Shown: positions 26,763 to 40,397, counted from the stretch's first letter. The stretch is DNA of 64,000 nucleotides from Halocaridina rubra (GCA_037179515.1 JAXCGZ010009485.1:1-64000), one strand, 5' to 3'. The notes: generated by a model from the letters alone, not told the origin. A program made the numbers and translations.

Positions 26763-27893
26763 CAGAAAGCGTTTGACACTGTTCCACATGGGAGATTTAT
26801 TAGGAAGCTGCAATCAATGGCTAGAATAGGTGGAAATGTTTTGGAATGGATAAAAACTTACTTAGAAGGAAGGGAACGGAGGGTTAGAGTAAGACACTCA
26901 GTGTCTGATTGGAGAAGAGTTAGTAGTGGAGTTCCACAGGGTTCAGTTCTAGGGCCAATTTTGTTCCTTGTATATGTAAATGACCTACCAGAGTCTGTAA
27001 ATTCATTCATGAATATGTTTGCAGATGATGCAAAGATTGTGAAGAAAGTAAAAAATGAGAACAATGGTAGAGAACTTCAGGAGGATCTAAATAATCTGCA
27101 TGAGTGGTCAGAAAAGTGGCTAATGAAATTCAATACTTCAAAATGTAAGGTAATGAGAATGGGTACAAGTGCAAGAAGGCCGAAGCTTGACTACTTGGTG
27201 GCTGGAGTACAACTTCAAGAGACAGAAAATGAGAGAGATCTAGGAGTAAACATACTGGCAGATTTGTCTCCAGAAATACATATAAATGGCATAGTAAGGG
27301 CAGCATATGCATTCTTATCAAATGTAAGGGTAGCCTTCAGGCACATGGACAAGGAAATGTTCAGAAATATTTATGTAACCTATGTGAGGCCAAAACTCGA
27401 ATATGCAGCCCCCTTTTGGAATCCGCACTTGAAAAAGCACATAGCTAAGCTTGAAAAAGTTCAAAGACATGCCACGAAACTGGTGCCAGAAATACGCAAT
27501 CTCAGTTATGATGAGAGGCTGAGGGAATTAGACTTACCATCACTCGAAGCTAGAAGAGTAAGGGGGGATATGGTGACAGTCTTTAAATTCCATCATGGTT
27601 ATGATAGAGTGGATAGGGATCGATATTTTGATATGGCTGGCTCTAGAACTAGAGGTCATAGTTTGAAGCTTCGTAAGAAAACTTCTTTGCAGGATGTAAG
27701 GAAATACTTTTTCAGTGTAAGAGTAGTTGATAATTGGAATTGGCTAAGCGAGGAAGTAGTTAATGCTATCTCAATCCATAGTTTTAAGGACAGGTATGAT
27801 AAGTATCACTAAGTATAAAATGGAACCGATCAGGAGACGGGAAGATACGAGCTTTGGGCTCTTTCCCGTAAACACAATTAGGTAATCACATAA
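26763..27893 (+). mobile_element. CR1/L2-like LINE, 5'-truncated
   Basis: It starts inside the RT domain at the QKAFDTVPHG motif (about 26763) and ends with the family tail CCCGTAAACACAATTAGGTA at about 27890. Fragments of the same tail are the most frequent LINE remains in this window. Confidence 0.9.
26817..27812 (+). CDS. Reverse transcriptase, C-terminal part, of the CR1/L2-like LINE
   Basis: A frame of 331 residues, uninterrupted. It covers RT motifs from the thumb-proximal half: [15 protein letters not shown] (about 13-27), SGVPQGSVLGPILF (about 36-49), MFADDAKIVKK (about 65-75, catalytic Asp pair intact), WLMKFNTSKCKVM (about 97-109). Next come the C-terminal RTYVRPKLEYAAPFW-like block and an end KDRYDKYH. 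Normal family members have the rest of the RT and an endonuclease upstream, which are missing here, so it is a 5'-truncated copy. The Met at 26817 is simply the first Met in frame. The frame reads upstream to 26763. Confidence 0.85.
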   Translation: MARIGGNVLEWIKTYLEGRERRVRVRHSVSDWRRVSSGVPQGSVLGPILFLVYVNDLPESVNSFMNMFADDAKIVKKVKNENNGRELQEDLNNLHEWSEKWLMKFNTSKCKVMRMGTSARRPKLDYLVAGVQLQETENERDLGVNILADLSPEIHINGIVRAAYAFLSNVRVAFRHMDKEMFRNIYVTYVRPKLEYAAPFWNPHLKKHIAKLEKVQRHATKLVPEIRNLSYDERLRELDLPSLEARRVRGDMVTVFKFHHGYDRVDRDRYFDMAGSRTRGHSLKLRKKTSLQDVRKYFFSVRVVDNWNWLSEEVVNAISIHSFKDRYDKYH

Positions 27894-28260
27894 AATGAGA
27901 AGAGGCTGAGGGATTTAGACTTACCCCCACTCGAAGCTAGAAGAATGAGGCAGGATATGATGACGGTTCTTAAATTCCTAGCCTGCTGGCTAGTACAGTG
28001 GTAACGCGCTGGCTTCGCATTCACGAGGTCGAAAGATAGGTTCCCGTCCAAGACCGAGAGTTTAAGCTTTTTACTGGCAGGAACTGCTGTGGTTGGACAC
28101 CACAGTGGGGGGTTGGGGATTGCCCTGGCTGACGAATACCCATTGTATTGAAATGGAAATAAAGTTTTTCTTTGCTTGATATGGGTGGTTGATGATTGGA
28201 ATTCTCTAAGCTAGGAGGTAGTTAATGCTAATTCAGTACATGGTATGATTCGTAGCACTA
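27894..28260 (+). mobile_element. CR1/L2-like LINE scrap split by a tRNA-derived SINE (family 3)
   Basis: LINE sequence (GAGGCTGAGGGATTTAGACT through TTCTTAAATTCC, about 27894-27986) resumes near 28180 (GGTGGTTGATGATTGGAATT). Between them, 27989-28163 is a SINE with a tRNA-like A box (GCTAGTACAGTGG) and B box (GGTTCCCGTCC), ending AATAAAGTTTTTC. This family is not seen elsewhere in the window. Confidence 0.75.
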
Positions 28261-28403
28261 CATACATACATACATATACCGTGGCTGTTTCCCCTTTAAA
28301 AGTGGGGGTAGCCGACATCAAAAAAGAAACAGTTTGGGGAGCAGTTATACTAAATACAAAAATTAGAGCCGACCAGGAGATGGGGAGTTACAAGCATGGA
28401 GGT

Positions 28404-28720
<317 letters not shown>

Positions 28721-28774
28721 GTTCCTTCTCTGTCACTCTAATTCCATCTTTTATTTTACCTGAATCTCGGCGAG

Positions 28775-28816
28775 TGACGTCACATATGGACTTTCACCCC
28801 GCCCGACCATATATGG
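28775..28816. promoter_or_regulatory. Possible regulatory cluster: CRE, GC box, CArG box
   Basis: Within 42 bp lie the palindromic CRE TGACGTCA (28775-28782), CCCCGCCC (28797-28804) and CCATATATGG (28807-28816, a perfect CArG box). CREB, Sp/KLF and SRF proteins respectively bind such words. No coding sequence is visible downstream, so function is only inferred. Confidence 0.3.
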
Positions 28817-28940
28817 GGTGATTTCCTTAAGCTTGTTTGTGTCTTATTTATTCATTCATTTCTTTATTTCTATTCATGTATTCGTTACGTATTTATTCAT
28901 TTGTAATTGCAATAAAGTATAATACAATTATTGTACAAAT

Positions 28941-28945
<5 letters not shown>

Positions 28946-29007
<62 letters not shown>

Positions 29008-29106
29008 CATAATACATATTGCTTTTTCAATATAAAAAGTTAGATAGCTAGATAGATAAATAGATAGATAGATAGATAGATAGGTAAATAAATAGATAGA
29101 TAGAAT
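28946..29106. repeat. (GA)n and (GATA)n
   Basis: (GA)n 28946-29004; GATA-rich 29042-29104. Confidence 0.9.
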
Positions 29107-30860
<1,754 letters not shown>

Positions 30861-31269
30861 ATATACAGAATGAAAACATTAGGCTAAAAATATTACTATA
30901 ATATCAACATTTAATTAAAGACATTAATCTTAAATAACAAAAACATACAAATAAAACAAGACCCCAACAACAGAAAAGCGATCTAAATTCGATAAAACAG
31001 GACCGAAATAACTGAAGAGCACTTTAAACCCGTTAAAACAAGGGGGAAAAACAACAACTAGAGAGAAAAAACATTTAATAAAACCGAGAGTGGTGCGATG
31101 CAAAGGCATGGAAAGAGGAATCATGGCTAGGCACTCTATGGGAAGAAGTGGGCGGGGCAGAGTGAAAGTTGTTGGAAGGTAAACACGACCCTCTTTACAC
31201 GCTTCATTTCTACTTAATATCAAAGGGGTAACCCGTCACCACCCCAACAACCCCTGTGAACCCCCACCC

Positions 31270-33250
31270 TGGAAACGGTGGTGTATGTAACTTTCTTGAA
31301 ATGGTGCAAGGCAGAATTTCAAAGGGCATTTTTCTTTAATAAAGGGCATAATTTCATCACAAACACTGCAATAAATCGCAGGATTTTAAATTAATAATTT
31401 TCTTGATTTTGGACTGTAGTCTTATCACAGCCACATTTTCTGCACAGTGGAATTTCAAGAGGGCATGTTGCTACTTTGAAACAGAACATAATTTCGTCAC
31501 AAACACTGCGGTACATAGCGGGATTTCAAAGTAATATATTTCCATGATTTTGAACCGTAGTCCTATTACACCCACATTCCTGCACGGTAGGATTTCAAGG
31601 GGGTATAATGCTTACTTTGAAACGGGGCATGATTCCATCATAAACACTGCAGTACATAGCGGGATTTCAAAGTAACATTTTACCTTGATTTTGGACCATG
31701 GTCCTATCACAAAACCATTCCTGCACGGTGGGATTTCAAGGGGGGTAAAATGCTACTTTGAAACGGGGCATGATTCCATCATAAAACACTGCAGTACATA
31801 GCGGGATTTCAAAGTAACATATTTCCTTGATTTTGGACCATACTCCTATCACAACCACATTTCTGCACGGTGTAATTTCAAGGGAGCATGTTGCTACTTT
31901 GAAACAATGCATAATTTCATCACAAACACTGCATTAAATAGCAGGATTTCAAAGTAACATCTTTCCTTGATTTTGGACCGTAGTCCTATCACAACCACAT
32001 TTCTGCACGTTGGAAATTCAAGGAAGCATGTTGCTACTTTAAACAGGGGAATGATTTCATCACAAAAAACGGCGGTAAATAGTGGGATTTCAAAGTAAAA
32101 ATATTCCCTTGATTTTGGACTGTAGTCCTATTACAACCACATTCCTGCACGGTGGGATTTCAAGGGGGCATGTTGCTACTTTGAAACGGGGCATGATTTC
32201 ATCATAAACACTGCAGTACATAGCGGGATTTCAAAGTAACATTTTTCCTTGATTTTGGACCATAGTCCTATTACACCCACATTTCTATACAGTGGGATTT
32301 CAAGGAGGTATATTGCTACTTTGAAACGGGGCATGATTTCATCACAAACACTGCGGTAAATAGCGGGATTTCAAAGTAACATTTTTCCTCAATTTTGGAC
32401 CATGGTCCTATCACAAACATTCCTGCACGGTGGGATTTCAAGGGGGTAAAATGCTACTTTGAAACGGGGCATGATTTCATCATAAACACTGCAGTACATA
32501 GCGGGATTTCAAAGTAACATATTTCCTTGATTTTGGACCATACTCCTATCACAACCACATTTCTGCACGGTGGAAATTCAAGGGAGCATGTTGCTACTTT
32601 GAAACAGGGAATAATTTCATCACAAACACTGCATTAAATAGCAGGATTTCAAAGTAACATTTTTCCTTGAATTTGGACCGTAGTCCTATTACAACCACAT
32701 TCCTGCACGGTGGGATTTCAAGGGGGCATGTTGGTACTTTGAAACGGGGAATAATTTCATCACAAACACTGTGGTAAATAGCAGGATTTCAAAGTAACAA
32801 TTTTCCTTGATTTTGGACCGTAGTCCTATCACAACCACATTTCTGCACGTTGGAAATTCAATGGAACATGTTGCTACTTTGAACAGGGGAATGATTTCAT
32901 CACAAATGCTGAAGTATGTAGTGGGATTACGTTAGGCCTTATCACAAACCAGCAAGATGGGATTGCAAAAGGGACATATTTTCTTATATATGAGGTAATA
33001 TTTCATTACAAAGACTGAGCTACAGCATGATATTATACATATGGTGTATTTACCTTGAGATGGGGACATACTTTCATCACAAATATTAAGCTACAAGAGA
33101 TTTTAATGGAGCATTTTTCTTGACGGGTAATCTAGGTGGTGGTATTTCAAGAGTGTATTTCGTTGGTAACTGGACATAATTCCACATACATTGAGTTAGA
33201 TGATTTGCTTACAACGTGCTATTTTTCTTGAGAAGTGAGCTACATGATTC
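31270..33250 (+). repeat. Satellite array, 140-bp two-part unit
   Basis: The block GCGGGATTTCAAAGTAA (or close variant) recurs at about 31376, 31518, 31659, 31801, 31941, 32082, 32223, 32363, 32501, 32641 and 32781, spacing 138-142 bp. Each unit has two related halves of about 70 bp, one starting GGGATTTCAAAGTAACAT and one GGGATTTCAAGGGGGCAT. Units decay towards 33250 into single 70-bp-type monomers. Confidence 0.95.
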
Positions 33251-33292
33251 TCTCTCTCTCTCTCTCCCTGAAGGTTGATATATCTTGAGAAG

Positions 33293-33389
<97 letters not shown>
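33251..33389. repeat. (CT)n array
   Basis: A short (CT)n at 33251-33266 and a long one at 33298-33389, inside the satellite region. Confidence 0.95.
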
Positions 33390-33391
<2 letters not shown>

Positions 33392-34355
33392 ACCCCTCCC
33401 CGCTGTCACATATACACCGACCTCGAAGGATGTCTATCCCCCCTTGCAGAGACAGTTAGCTCTGGAGACTATCGCTGATGTATCCACGTCTGTCCCTGCA
33501 GCGCACCACGTCTATGTTGATGGTTCTGTGCAAGCAGATGGGAGGGCGGCATGTGCTGTGTTTTCCCCCACCATGGAGCCGCCTGTGCCGGCTGATTCAT
33601 GGATTGGCCGTAGACTACCCACCTCGTCGAGCTCCACCTACTGTGAACTGAATGCCATCTTGGATGCCGTGACTCTCCTTGTTCGACGACGAGTGAATGG
33701 GGTAATAATTTGTGACTCCCAATCGGCCCTACAAGCCCTATCCTCGCCAAGACCTATCTGTGGTCGTGCTGTGGGAGATATACTATGTCGCCTCGCGGCC
33801 GCTCGGGATGCTTCTCTTGTTGTGTCATTTGTTTGGACTCCATCCCACATTGGGCTGACTGGCAACGACACAGCGGATCGTCTTGCCAAGGCGGCCTGTA
33901 TGCTGGATGGGCATGCTGTGGACGCTGAGCCCTCCCTCCGATGCCTACGTAACATCATCTACTCAGCTGGGTTTGCCATGACGGTCCAGCGCAGGGACAC
34001 GGAGAGGGCCAACAGTGTGTCCATACAGCACCATGATCACTTTCTTCACAGTCGCTACAAGTATCGCAGACGCGGGTTAATGGTGCGGAAAAACAATGTA
34101 GTTAGTGCTCGGCTCAGAATGGGGTATCGGCCTTTATGGCAGGTCTCCCAGACTCTAGATATGCCACAGTACACCTCCTGTAAACTATGCGACCATCCTA
34201 ATGCTAACACTCTTGACCACTATTGTCTTCAGTGCCCCACAGTGAGAGATGTTTTACCACGAGGTCAGAACTTAATACAGATCTGCTCATTTTTACTTAA
34301 TGATGACAACCTTGATGTTATTCTTGCTCGTTATCCTCACTTTGGTGGCCATTAA
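33390..34355 (+). CDS. RNase H and C-terminal domain of a LINE polyprotein
   Basis: 321 residues, open throughout. The RNase H fold is recognisable by HVYVDGSVQADG (first Asp, about residue 37), STYCELNAI (Glu, about 84), VIICDSQSAL (Asp, about 106) and VWTPSHIGLTGNDTADRLAK (last Asp), so the acidic set is complete. A C-terminal zinc-knuckle-like CKLCDHPNANTLDHYCLQC (CX2C..HX4C) follows. LINE clades with an RNase H (I, Loa and R1-type relatives) carry this after the RT, but no RT is present here. The frame also reads upstream through the (CT)n as Leu-Ser repeats, which is not part of the element. Confidence 0.85.
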
Positions 34356-34628
34356 TTATATTGAATTATACATATATTTTCTGTATGTTACTGTATAATT
34401 CTGTTTGTGCATTCTGCGTTTCTCTGAGCTTTACTTTTGCATATAATGTACTCTATGCTGCCATACTGTGAGTTGTGTGTTAGTATGCAGCAATGTTTTA
34501 TCAATATGTACACCTCCCTGTAAACCATGTTCAACTCTTGGTTTTGTATCCATTTGAAGCATTATTTGTATGAACTCATGTAATGTCTGACGCCTTGGCG
34601 CAATAAATTAATAAAATAATAAATAATC
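33390..34628 (+). mobile_element. RNase H-bearing LINE, 5'-truncated, inside a (CT)n array
   Basis: Coding sequence starts immediately at the end of the (CT)n. The 3' end has AATAAATTAATAAAATAATA (about 34602) and then TCTCTCTCTT, so the insertion site appears to have been the CT array. Satellite monomers resume at about 34640. Confidence 0.85.
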
Positions 34629-34629
34629 T

Positions 34630-35130
34630 CTCTCTTCAAGAGTGTACATACATTGAGTAGGGATCATATTTGCATCACACTCATTTGGACACAGTAAGAT
34701 TTCAAGGGTGAATTTTCCTTGAAAACGGATCATAATTCCAATACATATTCGAATTTACAAGTTACCATATGAGTGGTACATTTTTCTTGGGAAAGAGATA
34801 TCATTCCATCACAGACATTGAACTATACAGTAGAATTTCATGAATAAATATTCCTTGAAAAAGAGACAATTTCTTAATAAACATTGATAACTGATAGGAA
34901 TTCAATGGTAAAAGCTCCTAGAGAAATAGGCATCATTTCATCACAAACACTGAGCTATTGTGTAGAATTTCAAGACTAAATGCTCCTTAGAAAGGGGGCA
35001 TGAATTTATCAAAAACAATCTGATAGAGAGGGGAGTTTCAAAGGTGCATTTTCTTGGACAGGGGGCATAATTGTTTCGTATACACTGAGGCATAAGGCAG
35101 TATTTCAGGGGTATTATTTTTTTTTTCTCC
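34630..35130 (+). repeat. Monomeric edge of the satellite
   Basis: Diverged monomers of about 65-70 bp, each starting with a GAATTTCA/GATTTCAAG word (about 34698, 34850, 34906, 34965, 35033, 35100) and containing CTTG and ATCACA blocks, are the same repeat as 31270-33250 but without the 140-bp two-part order. Confidence 0.75.
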
Positions 35131-35222
35131 AAAAAGAGAGATAGGGGAATTTCATCTATCTATCTATCTCTCCTCCATGATTTATACAAATCTGACTTCA
35201 AAAATTTCTTTTTTCGTGTTAT

Positions 35223-35226
<4 letters not shown>

Positions 35227-35307
<81 letters not shown>
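35227..35307. repeat. (CT)n
   Basis: Pure (CT)n. 35308-35616 is AT-rich with no gene seen. Confidence 0.95.
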
Positions 35308-35310
<3 letters not shown>

Positions 35311-35616
35311 ATATAATAAGAGATATCATATATCCATTTTTAGAGATAAACTTTTATAAAGTTAACTTACCTTTCAATTAAAAAGAATTGTACAATTTTC
35401 TTATTTAGAAAAGAAAGTAAATTCTTATTTTTTTTTAATTAAGAATAAATGTAACAGTTTATATAAACATACAAAATATTCACTCCAAAGACATCAAATA
35501 ACGAAACTTTTATAATTTTTCATCATATTTCACCACAAAAGTCGTGTCCATTAAAAAAAGAAAATATGAAAAAGTAAAAGAAAAAACAAAAGAAGGGAGA
35601 TGTTATCATTTTGATA

Positions 35617-37139
35617 TATAAGAACATAAGAACATAAGAATAGAGGACACTGCAACATGCCTACTGGCACACACGAGGCAGCTCCATTTTTGAATTGTAT
35701 TTTCAGCATGTCTAACCTATTCTATTCTACTCTACTTATTTATTCTGTTTTTCTTTTTATGATTTTTCTAATAAGCACTAACCTATTCATAACCACCCTA
35801 CCTCTGTCATATGTCTATCTAATCTACATTTGAAGGTGTCTAAGGTATTGGCATTTACTATCCTACTAGGAAGCTTGTTCCATGCATCAGCTACTCTATT
35901 ACCAAACCAATTTTTACCAATTTCCCTTCTGAACCTAAATTTATCAAGCTTAAATCCATTATTACGAGTTCTGGCTTGATCATGAATTTTTAAAACTTTA
36001 TTAATATCTCCCTTGTTAATCCCTTTAAACCATTTATACACTTCAATCATATCCCCCCTAACTCTTCGCCTCTCTAGAGAATGTAGATTAAGTTTTTTTA
36101 ATCTGTCCTCATATGGTAGATTTCTGATATTGTGTATCATCTTGGTCATTCTTCGTTGCACTCTCTCCAAGGATTCAATTTCCATTCTATAATAGGGTGA
36201 CCAGAATTGCACAGCATAATCTAAATGGGGCCTAACTAATGCAAGATAGAGCTGCAAAATAACTTTTTCCGTCCTATTGCTGACGCTTCTTGAGATAAAT
36301 CCTAAAATTCTGTTTGCTTTATTTCTGACTGCTGTGCATTGCTCTCTTGGCTTAAGACTACTACTCACAAGAACTCCCAAATCCCTTTCACACTGAGAAC
36401 TCATGATTTCATGGTTATTTAGCTTATAACTAGTATTGTCTTTTATAGTACCCATTTTAACTACTTTACATTTTTCAACATTAAATTCCATTTGCCATTT
36501 GTCTGACCATTCAGATAATCTATTTAGATCTTCCTGTAAAGCATGAATGTCTTCTTTTCCATTTATAGTTCTACCTATTTTAGTGTCGTCTGCGAATTTA
36601 CTTAGGTTACTACTGATATCCGAATCCAGATCATTTAGATATACGATGAATAATAGGGGACCCAGTACCGAGCCTTGTGGTACCCCGCTTGTAACCGAGC
36701 CCCACTCTGATTTCTCTCCATTTATGCAAACCCTCTGTTTTCTGTCTTTTAACCATTGTTTGATCCATCTGAGCACAGCTCCTCCTATACCATGAGCTTC
36801 CAGCTTTTTAACTAATCTTTTGTGAGGAACTCTATCAAAAGCTTTGCTAAAATCTAGATATATTGTATCATATTCTTTGCCACAATCTACTGCCTCGTAA
36901 ACTTCTGAATAAAAAGACAGTAAGTTTGTAAGGCACGAAAAACCCTTAAGAAACCCGTGTTGTGAAAGTTTTATCAGTCTGTGTAATTCTAGATGTGCCC
37001 TTATTTTATTTGCAATTATGGATTCTAGAATCTTACCCACTGTTGACGTTAAACTTACCGGCCTATAATTATATGTAAGGTACAGCCCCATAGCTCCGCC
37101 CCCTTTTATATAGAGTAGACTAATATTCTGCGGTCGCAT

Positions 37140-37140
<1 letters not shown>
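35617..37140 (-). mobile_element. CR1/L2-like LINE, second family, 5'-truncated
   Basis: Minus-strand element ending in a short tandem tail of TTCTTATG units (35617-35640). Short tandem repeats at the 3' end are typical of CR1-type LINEs. The 5' end abuts a (CT)n array at 37141. A scrap of the same family is at 47650-48145. Confidence 0.9.
35787..37139 (-). CDS. Reverse transcriptase of a CR1/L2-like LINE
   Basis: 450 residues without interruption. RT motifs in order: NYRPVSLTSTVGKILES (about 24-40), TIYLDFSKAFDRVPHKRL (about 92-109, first catalytic Asp), SGVPQGSVLGPLLFIVYLND (about 154-173), KFADDTKIGR (about 184-193, catalytic pair intact), CERDLGVLVSSSLKP, and a C-terminal block ending RMTEVGWL-like. 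The endonuclease and first RT motifs are lost. This is the best-preserved TE coding frame in the window, suggesting a fairly recent insertion. Confidence 0.9.
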   Translation of the reverse strand: MRPQNISLLYIKGGGAMGLYLTYNYRPVSLTSTVGKILESIIANKIRAHLELHRLIKLSQHGFLKGFSCLTNLLSFYSEVYEAVDCGKEYDTIYLDFSKAFDRVPHKRLVKKLEAHGIGGAVLRWIKQWLKDRKQRVCINGEKSEWGSVTSGVPQGSVLGPLLFIVYLNDLDSDISSNLSKFADDTKIGRTINGKEDIHALQEDLNRLSEWSDKWQMEFNVEKCKVVKMGTIKDNTSYKLNNHEIMSSQCERDLGVLVSSSLKPREQCTAVRNKANRILGFISRSVSNRTEKVILQLYLALVRPHLDYAVQFWSPYYRMEIESLERVQRRMTKMIHNIRNLPYEDRLKKLNLHSLERRRVRGDMIEVYKWFKGINKGDINKVLKIHDQARTRNNGFKLDKFRFRREIGKNWFGNRVADAWNKLPSRIVNANTLDTFKCRLDRHMTEVGWL

Positions 37141-37141
<1 letters not shown>

Positions 37142-37198
<57 letters not shown>

Positions 37199-37254
37199 TG
37201 AATAGGTTAGCTTTTCCTACTACTACTACTACTACTGTTATAAATCATGGGCAG

Positions 37255-37333
<79 letters not shown>

Positions 37334-37353
37334 CATGAATAGGTTAGCTTTTC

Positions 37354-37400
<47 letters not shown>

Positions 37401-37484
37401 GTTATAAATCATGGGCAGTATCTCTCTCTCTCCTCTCTCTCTCTCTCTCCTCTCTCTCTCCTCTCTCTCTCTCTCTCAATCTCT

Positions 37485-37551
<67 letters not shown>

Positions 37552-37569
37552 CATGAATAAGTTAGCTTT

Positions 37570-37612
<43 letters not shown>

Positions 37613-37646
37613 GCTACTACTGCTACTGTTGTAAATCATGGGCAAT

Positions 37647-37728
<82 letters not shown>

Positions 37729-37730
37729 CT
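37142..37730. repeat. Minisatellite made of microsatellites
   Basis: Repeating order: (CT)n, ACATGAATAGGTTAGCTTTT, (TAC)n, TTATAAATCATGGGCAGTAT, (CT)n. CT blocks at 37142-37193, 37257-37330, 37422-37549 (with interruptions) and 37650-37725. TAC blocks near 37218, 37355 and 37570. Three full unit passages. Confidence 0.95.
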
Positions 37731-38352
<622 letters not shown>

Positions 38353-39121
38353 CATAATATTTAATTAAACAAACAAAAAATCAAAATTAAGTTTTCTGGT
38401 CACACACACACAAAAAAAGCACATTTTTCTTTTCCCAACGAAAAAATAACCAATCAACCGTTTAAATTATTTATCTAATTATCACATAATATGAACCTGA
38501 TCAGAACATTTTCATTTATAGATGTACTTACTTGCTCTTATGTAGCTAGAAGACTTGGAACCACGAGTATTGCCCCTTGCTATTGAAAATGCAACCACTT
38601 GTATTCAGAGTTTACTAATGCGCCATAATGCTTCTTCTCTCTTTTGCTGCCAAAGAATGGAGGAAATGTTTATGTCCAACTTTATTCGACCAGTTTAAAT
38701 GATTTACTTTTTATTTAGTATGTGAAGATTATGAAAGTTATTTTATCGGTTTATGTTAAGCTTTATATATAATTTATACATTATTCATTATTCCTTTATA
38801 ATCAGTCTCCTCCGTGTTCCCCTGCGTGTCGTAAAAGTCGATTAATTAGAGCGGAGCAAGGTGACTAAGATCCCCTCGTCTTTACTTACCTTTATCCTTG
38901 TCTGTGAAAGCAGGTGACATATTTATATCATAAATATTTTCGCATAAGCTTTAATTTTCGCCCATTTCCCCCTACACGTGGAGAAAGTGACATGGAGTTC
39001 CTCAGTGGTGAATTGCACTTCTTGGCTTTCAAGATTATCTAGTGAAAATGCATTTGATGTCTTTTTATTGCAAAGCGAGGCTCTTCCTCTGCTTTGATGG
39101 GGACAGGAACGCTTTGCTTGA

Positions 39122-39333
39122 ATGGTCCTTGCTAGTTCCGGGTTTACGTCACGGTCTCCCTTTTCTACTAAGGGCTAAGACGGTTGCCTTCTTTCGAAGG
39201 ACTTGTTTTGGCAGATGTAATCGCTACCCTGAGTGCATGCCCTTGCTAACCTCAGACCGTGAAGGGGCGCGAACCCTCGACCTGACTCCTCAGAGTCGAA
39301 GACGCTACCGCTTGAGCCATGGTCCTCGCTAGT
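39122..39333 (-). mobile_element. tRNA-derived SINE, family 1, with target duplication
   Basis: On the minus strand a tRNA-like head has an A box (GGCTCAAGCGGTAGCG) and B box (GAGGGTTCGCGCCCC), then body to TTTTACGTCACGG. ATGGTCCTTGCTAGT (39122-39136) and ATGGTCCTCGCTAGT (39319-39333) flank it, 14 of 15 identical. 39334-40049 is AT-rich with a short CCTAACCTAACC patch near 39560 and no gene seen. Confidence 0.85.
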
Positions 39334-40045
39334 ATTAAGCCTTTGTAACTGGTTGTTTAACTTGTTGGAATATTGATTGGTGATAGTTCGTGTACTTTCT
39401 AGAGCCAATTTGTTATTTTATTTAAGAAATGGAGGATGAATAGAAAGAAATGTGAATTGGGATATATCAGACTGTTTTAAGGATAATGTTTTTTTTTTCT
39501 TTTTATTGGCAGCGAATAGTTAAAACCACTACATAACTACCAACACCTAACAGAACTTAACCTAACCTAACCTAGCATAACCCTATGTAACTCAGATTTA
39601 TTTGTTCATAGTTGATATAATAATGCAGCAGTTCTAAGAAAGACGGGTGGTCAATGTTTACTTCCACACCCCCAAAGTGTGAAACAAAGCGCTGAAAAAA
39701 AATATTTAAACTAAAAAAAAAAAAAAATCTATACTTAACCCCTTTTTTGGCTTGGGGGTAAATTTCAAGAAATATTTTCTTAACATTAGGGTGTGAAAGT
39801 ATAATTATACATAAAAAAAAATTTGCATACTTAAAATGGTAAATATTTAGTTTCACAAAGTCAAGAATTAGAATGAAAATATGCGACACTGAAAAACATC
39901 TAAAAACAACTAAAGATGATAATATAATTTATCAAGGCATATCTTAAATAGAGTGAACATCCTAATTAAACTAACAAAATCTAACATAATATTATAATAG
40001 ACTTCATGAGATATATTCCTAACTAGGACTGTGCAGAAACGCATT

Positions 40046-40049
<4 letters not shown>

Positions 40050-40106
<57 letters not shown>

Positions 40107-40299
40107 CCAGTTTTACGTCACGGTCTCCCTTATCAGCCAAGGGCTAGGACGGTTGCCGTCTTACGAAGGACTTGTTTTGGCAAATGTAATCCTTACGCTG
40201 AGTGCATGCCTTTGCTAACCTCAGACCGTGACGGGGCGCGAACCCTCGACCTGACGCCTCAGAGTCGGAGACGCTACCGACTGAGCCACGGCGACTACT

Positions 40300-40393
<94 letters not shown>

Positions 40394-40397
40394 TATA

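Noticed and set aside
30930..31223. 97-residue minus-strand frame
   Set aside because: Hydrophobic but without recognisable motifs, lying in AT-rich DNA between repeats. Likely chance.
31270..33250. CRISPR-like array because of regular repeats
   Set aside because: The whole 140-bp unit is repeated, with no unique spacers, in an animal genome. It is a satellite.
33285..33389. Start of the RNase H protein in the CT array
   Set aside because: The Leu-Ser run is simple repeat read in frame with the truncated LINE. The element starts at about 33390.
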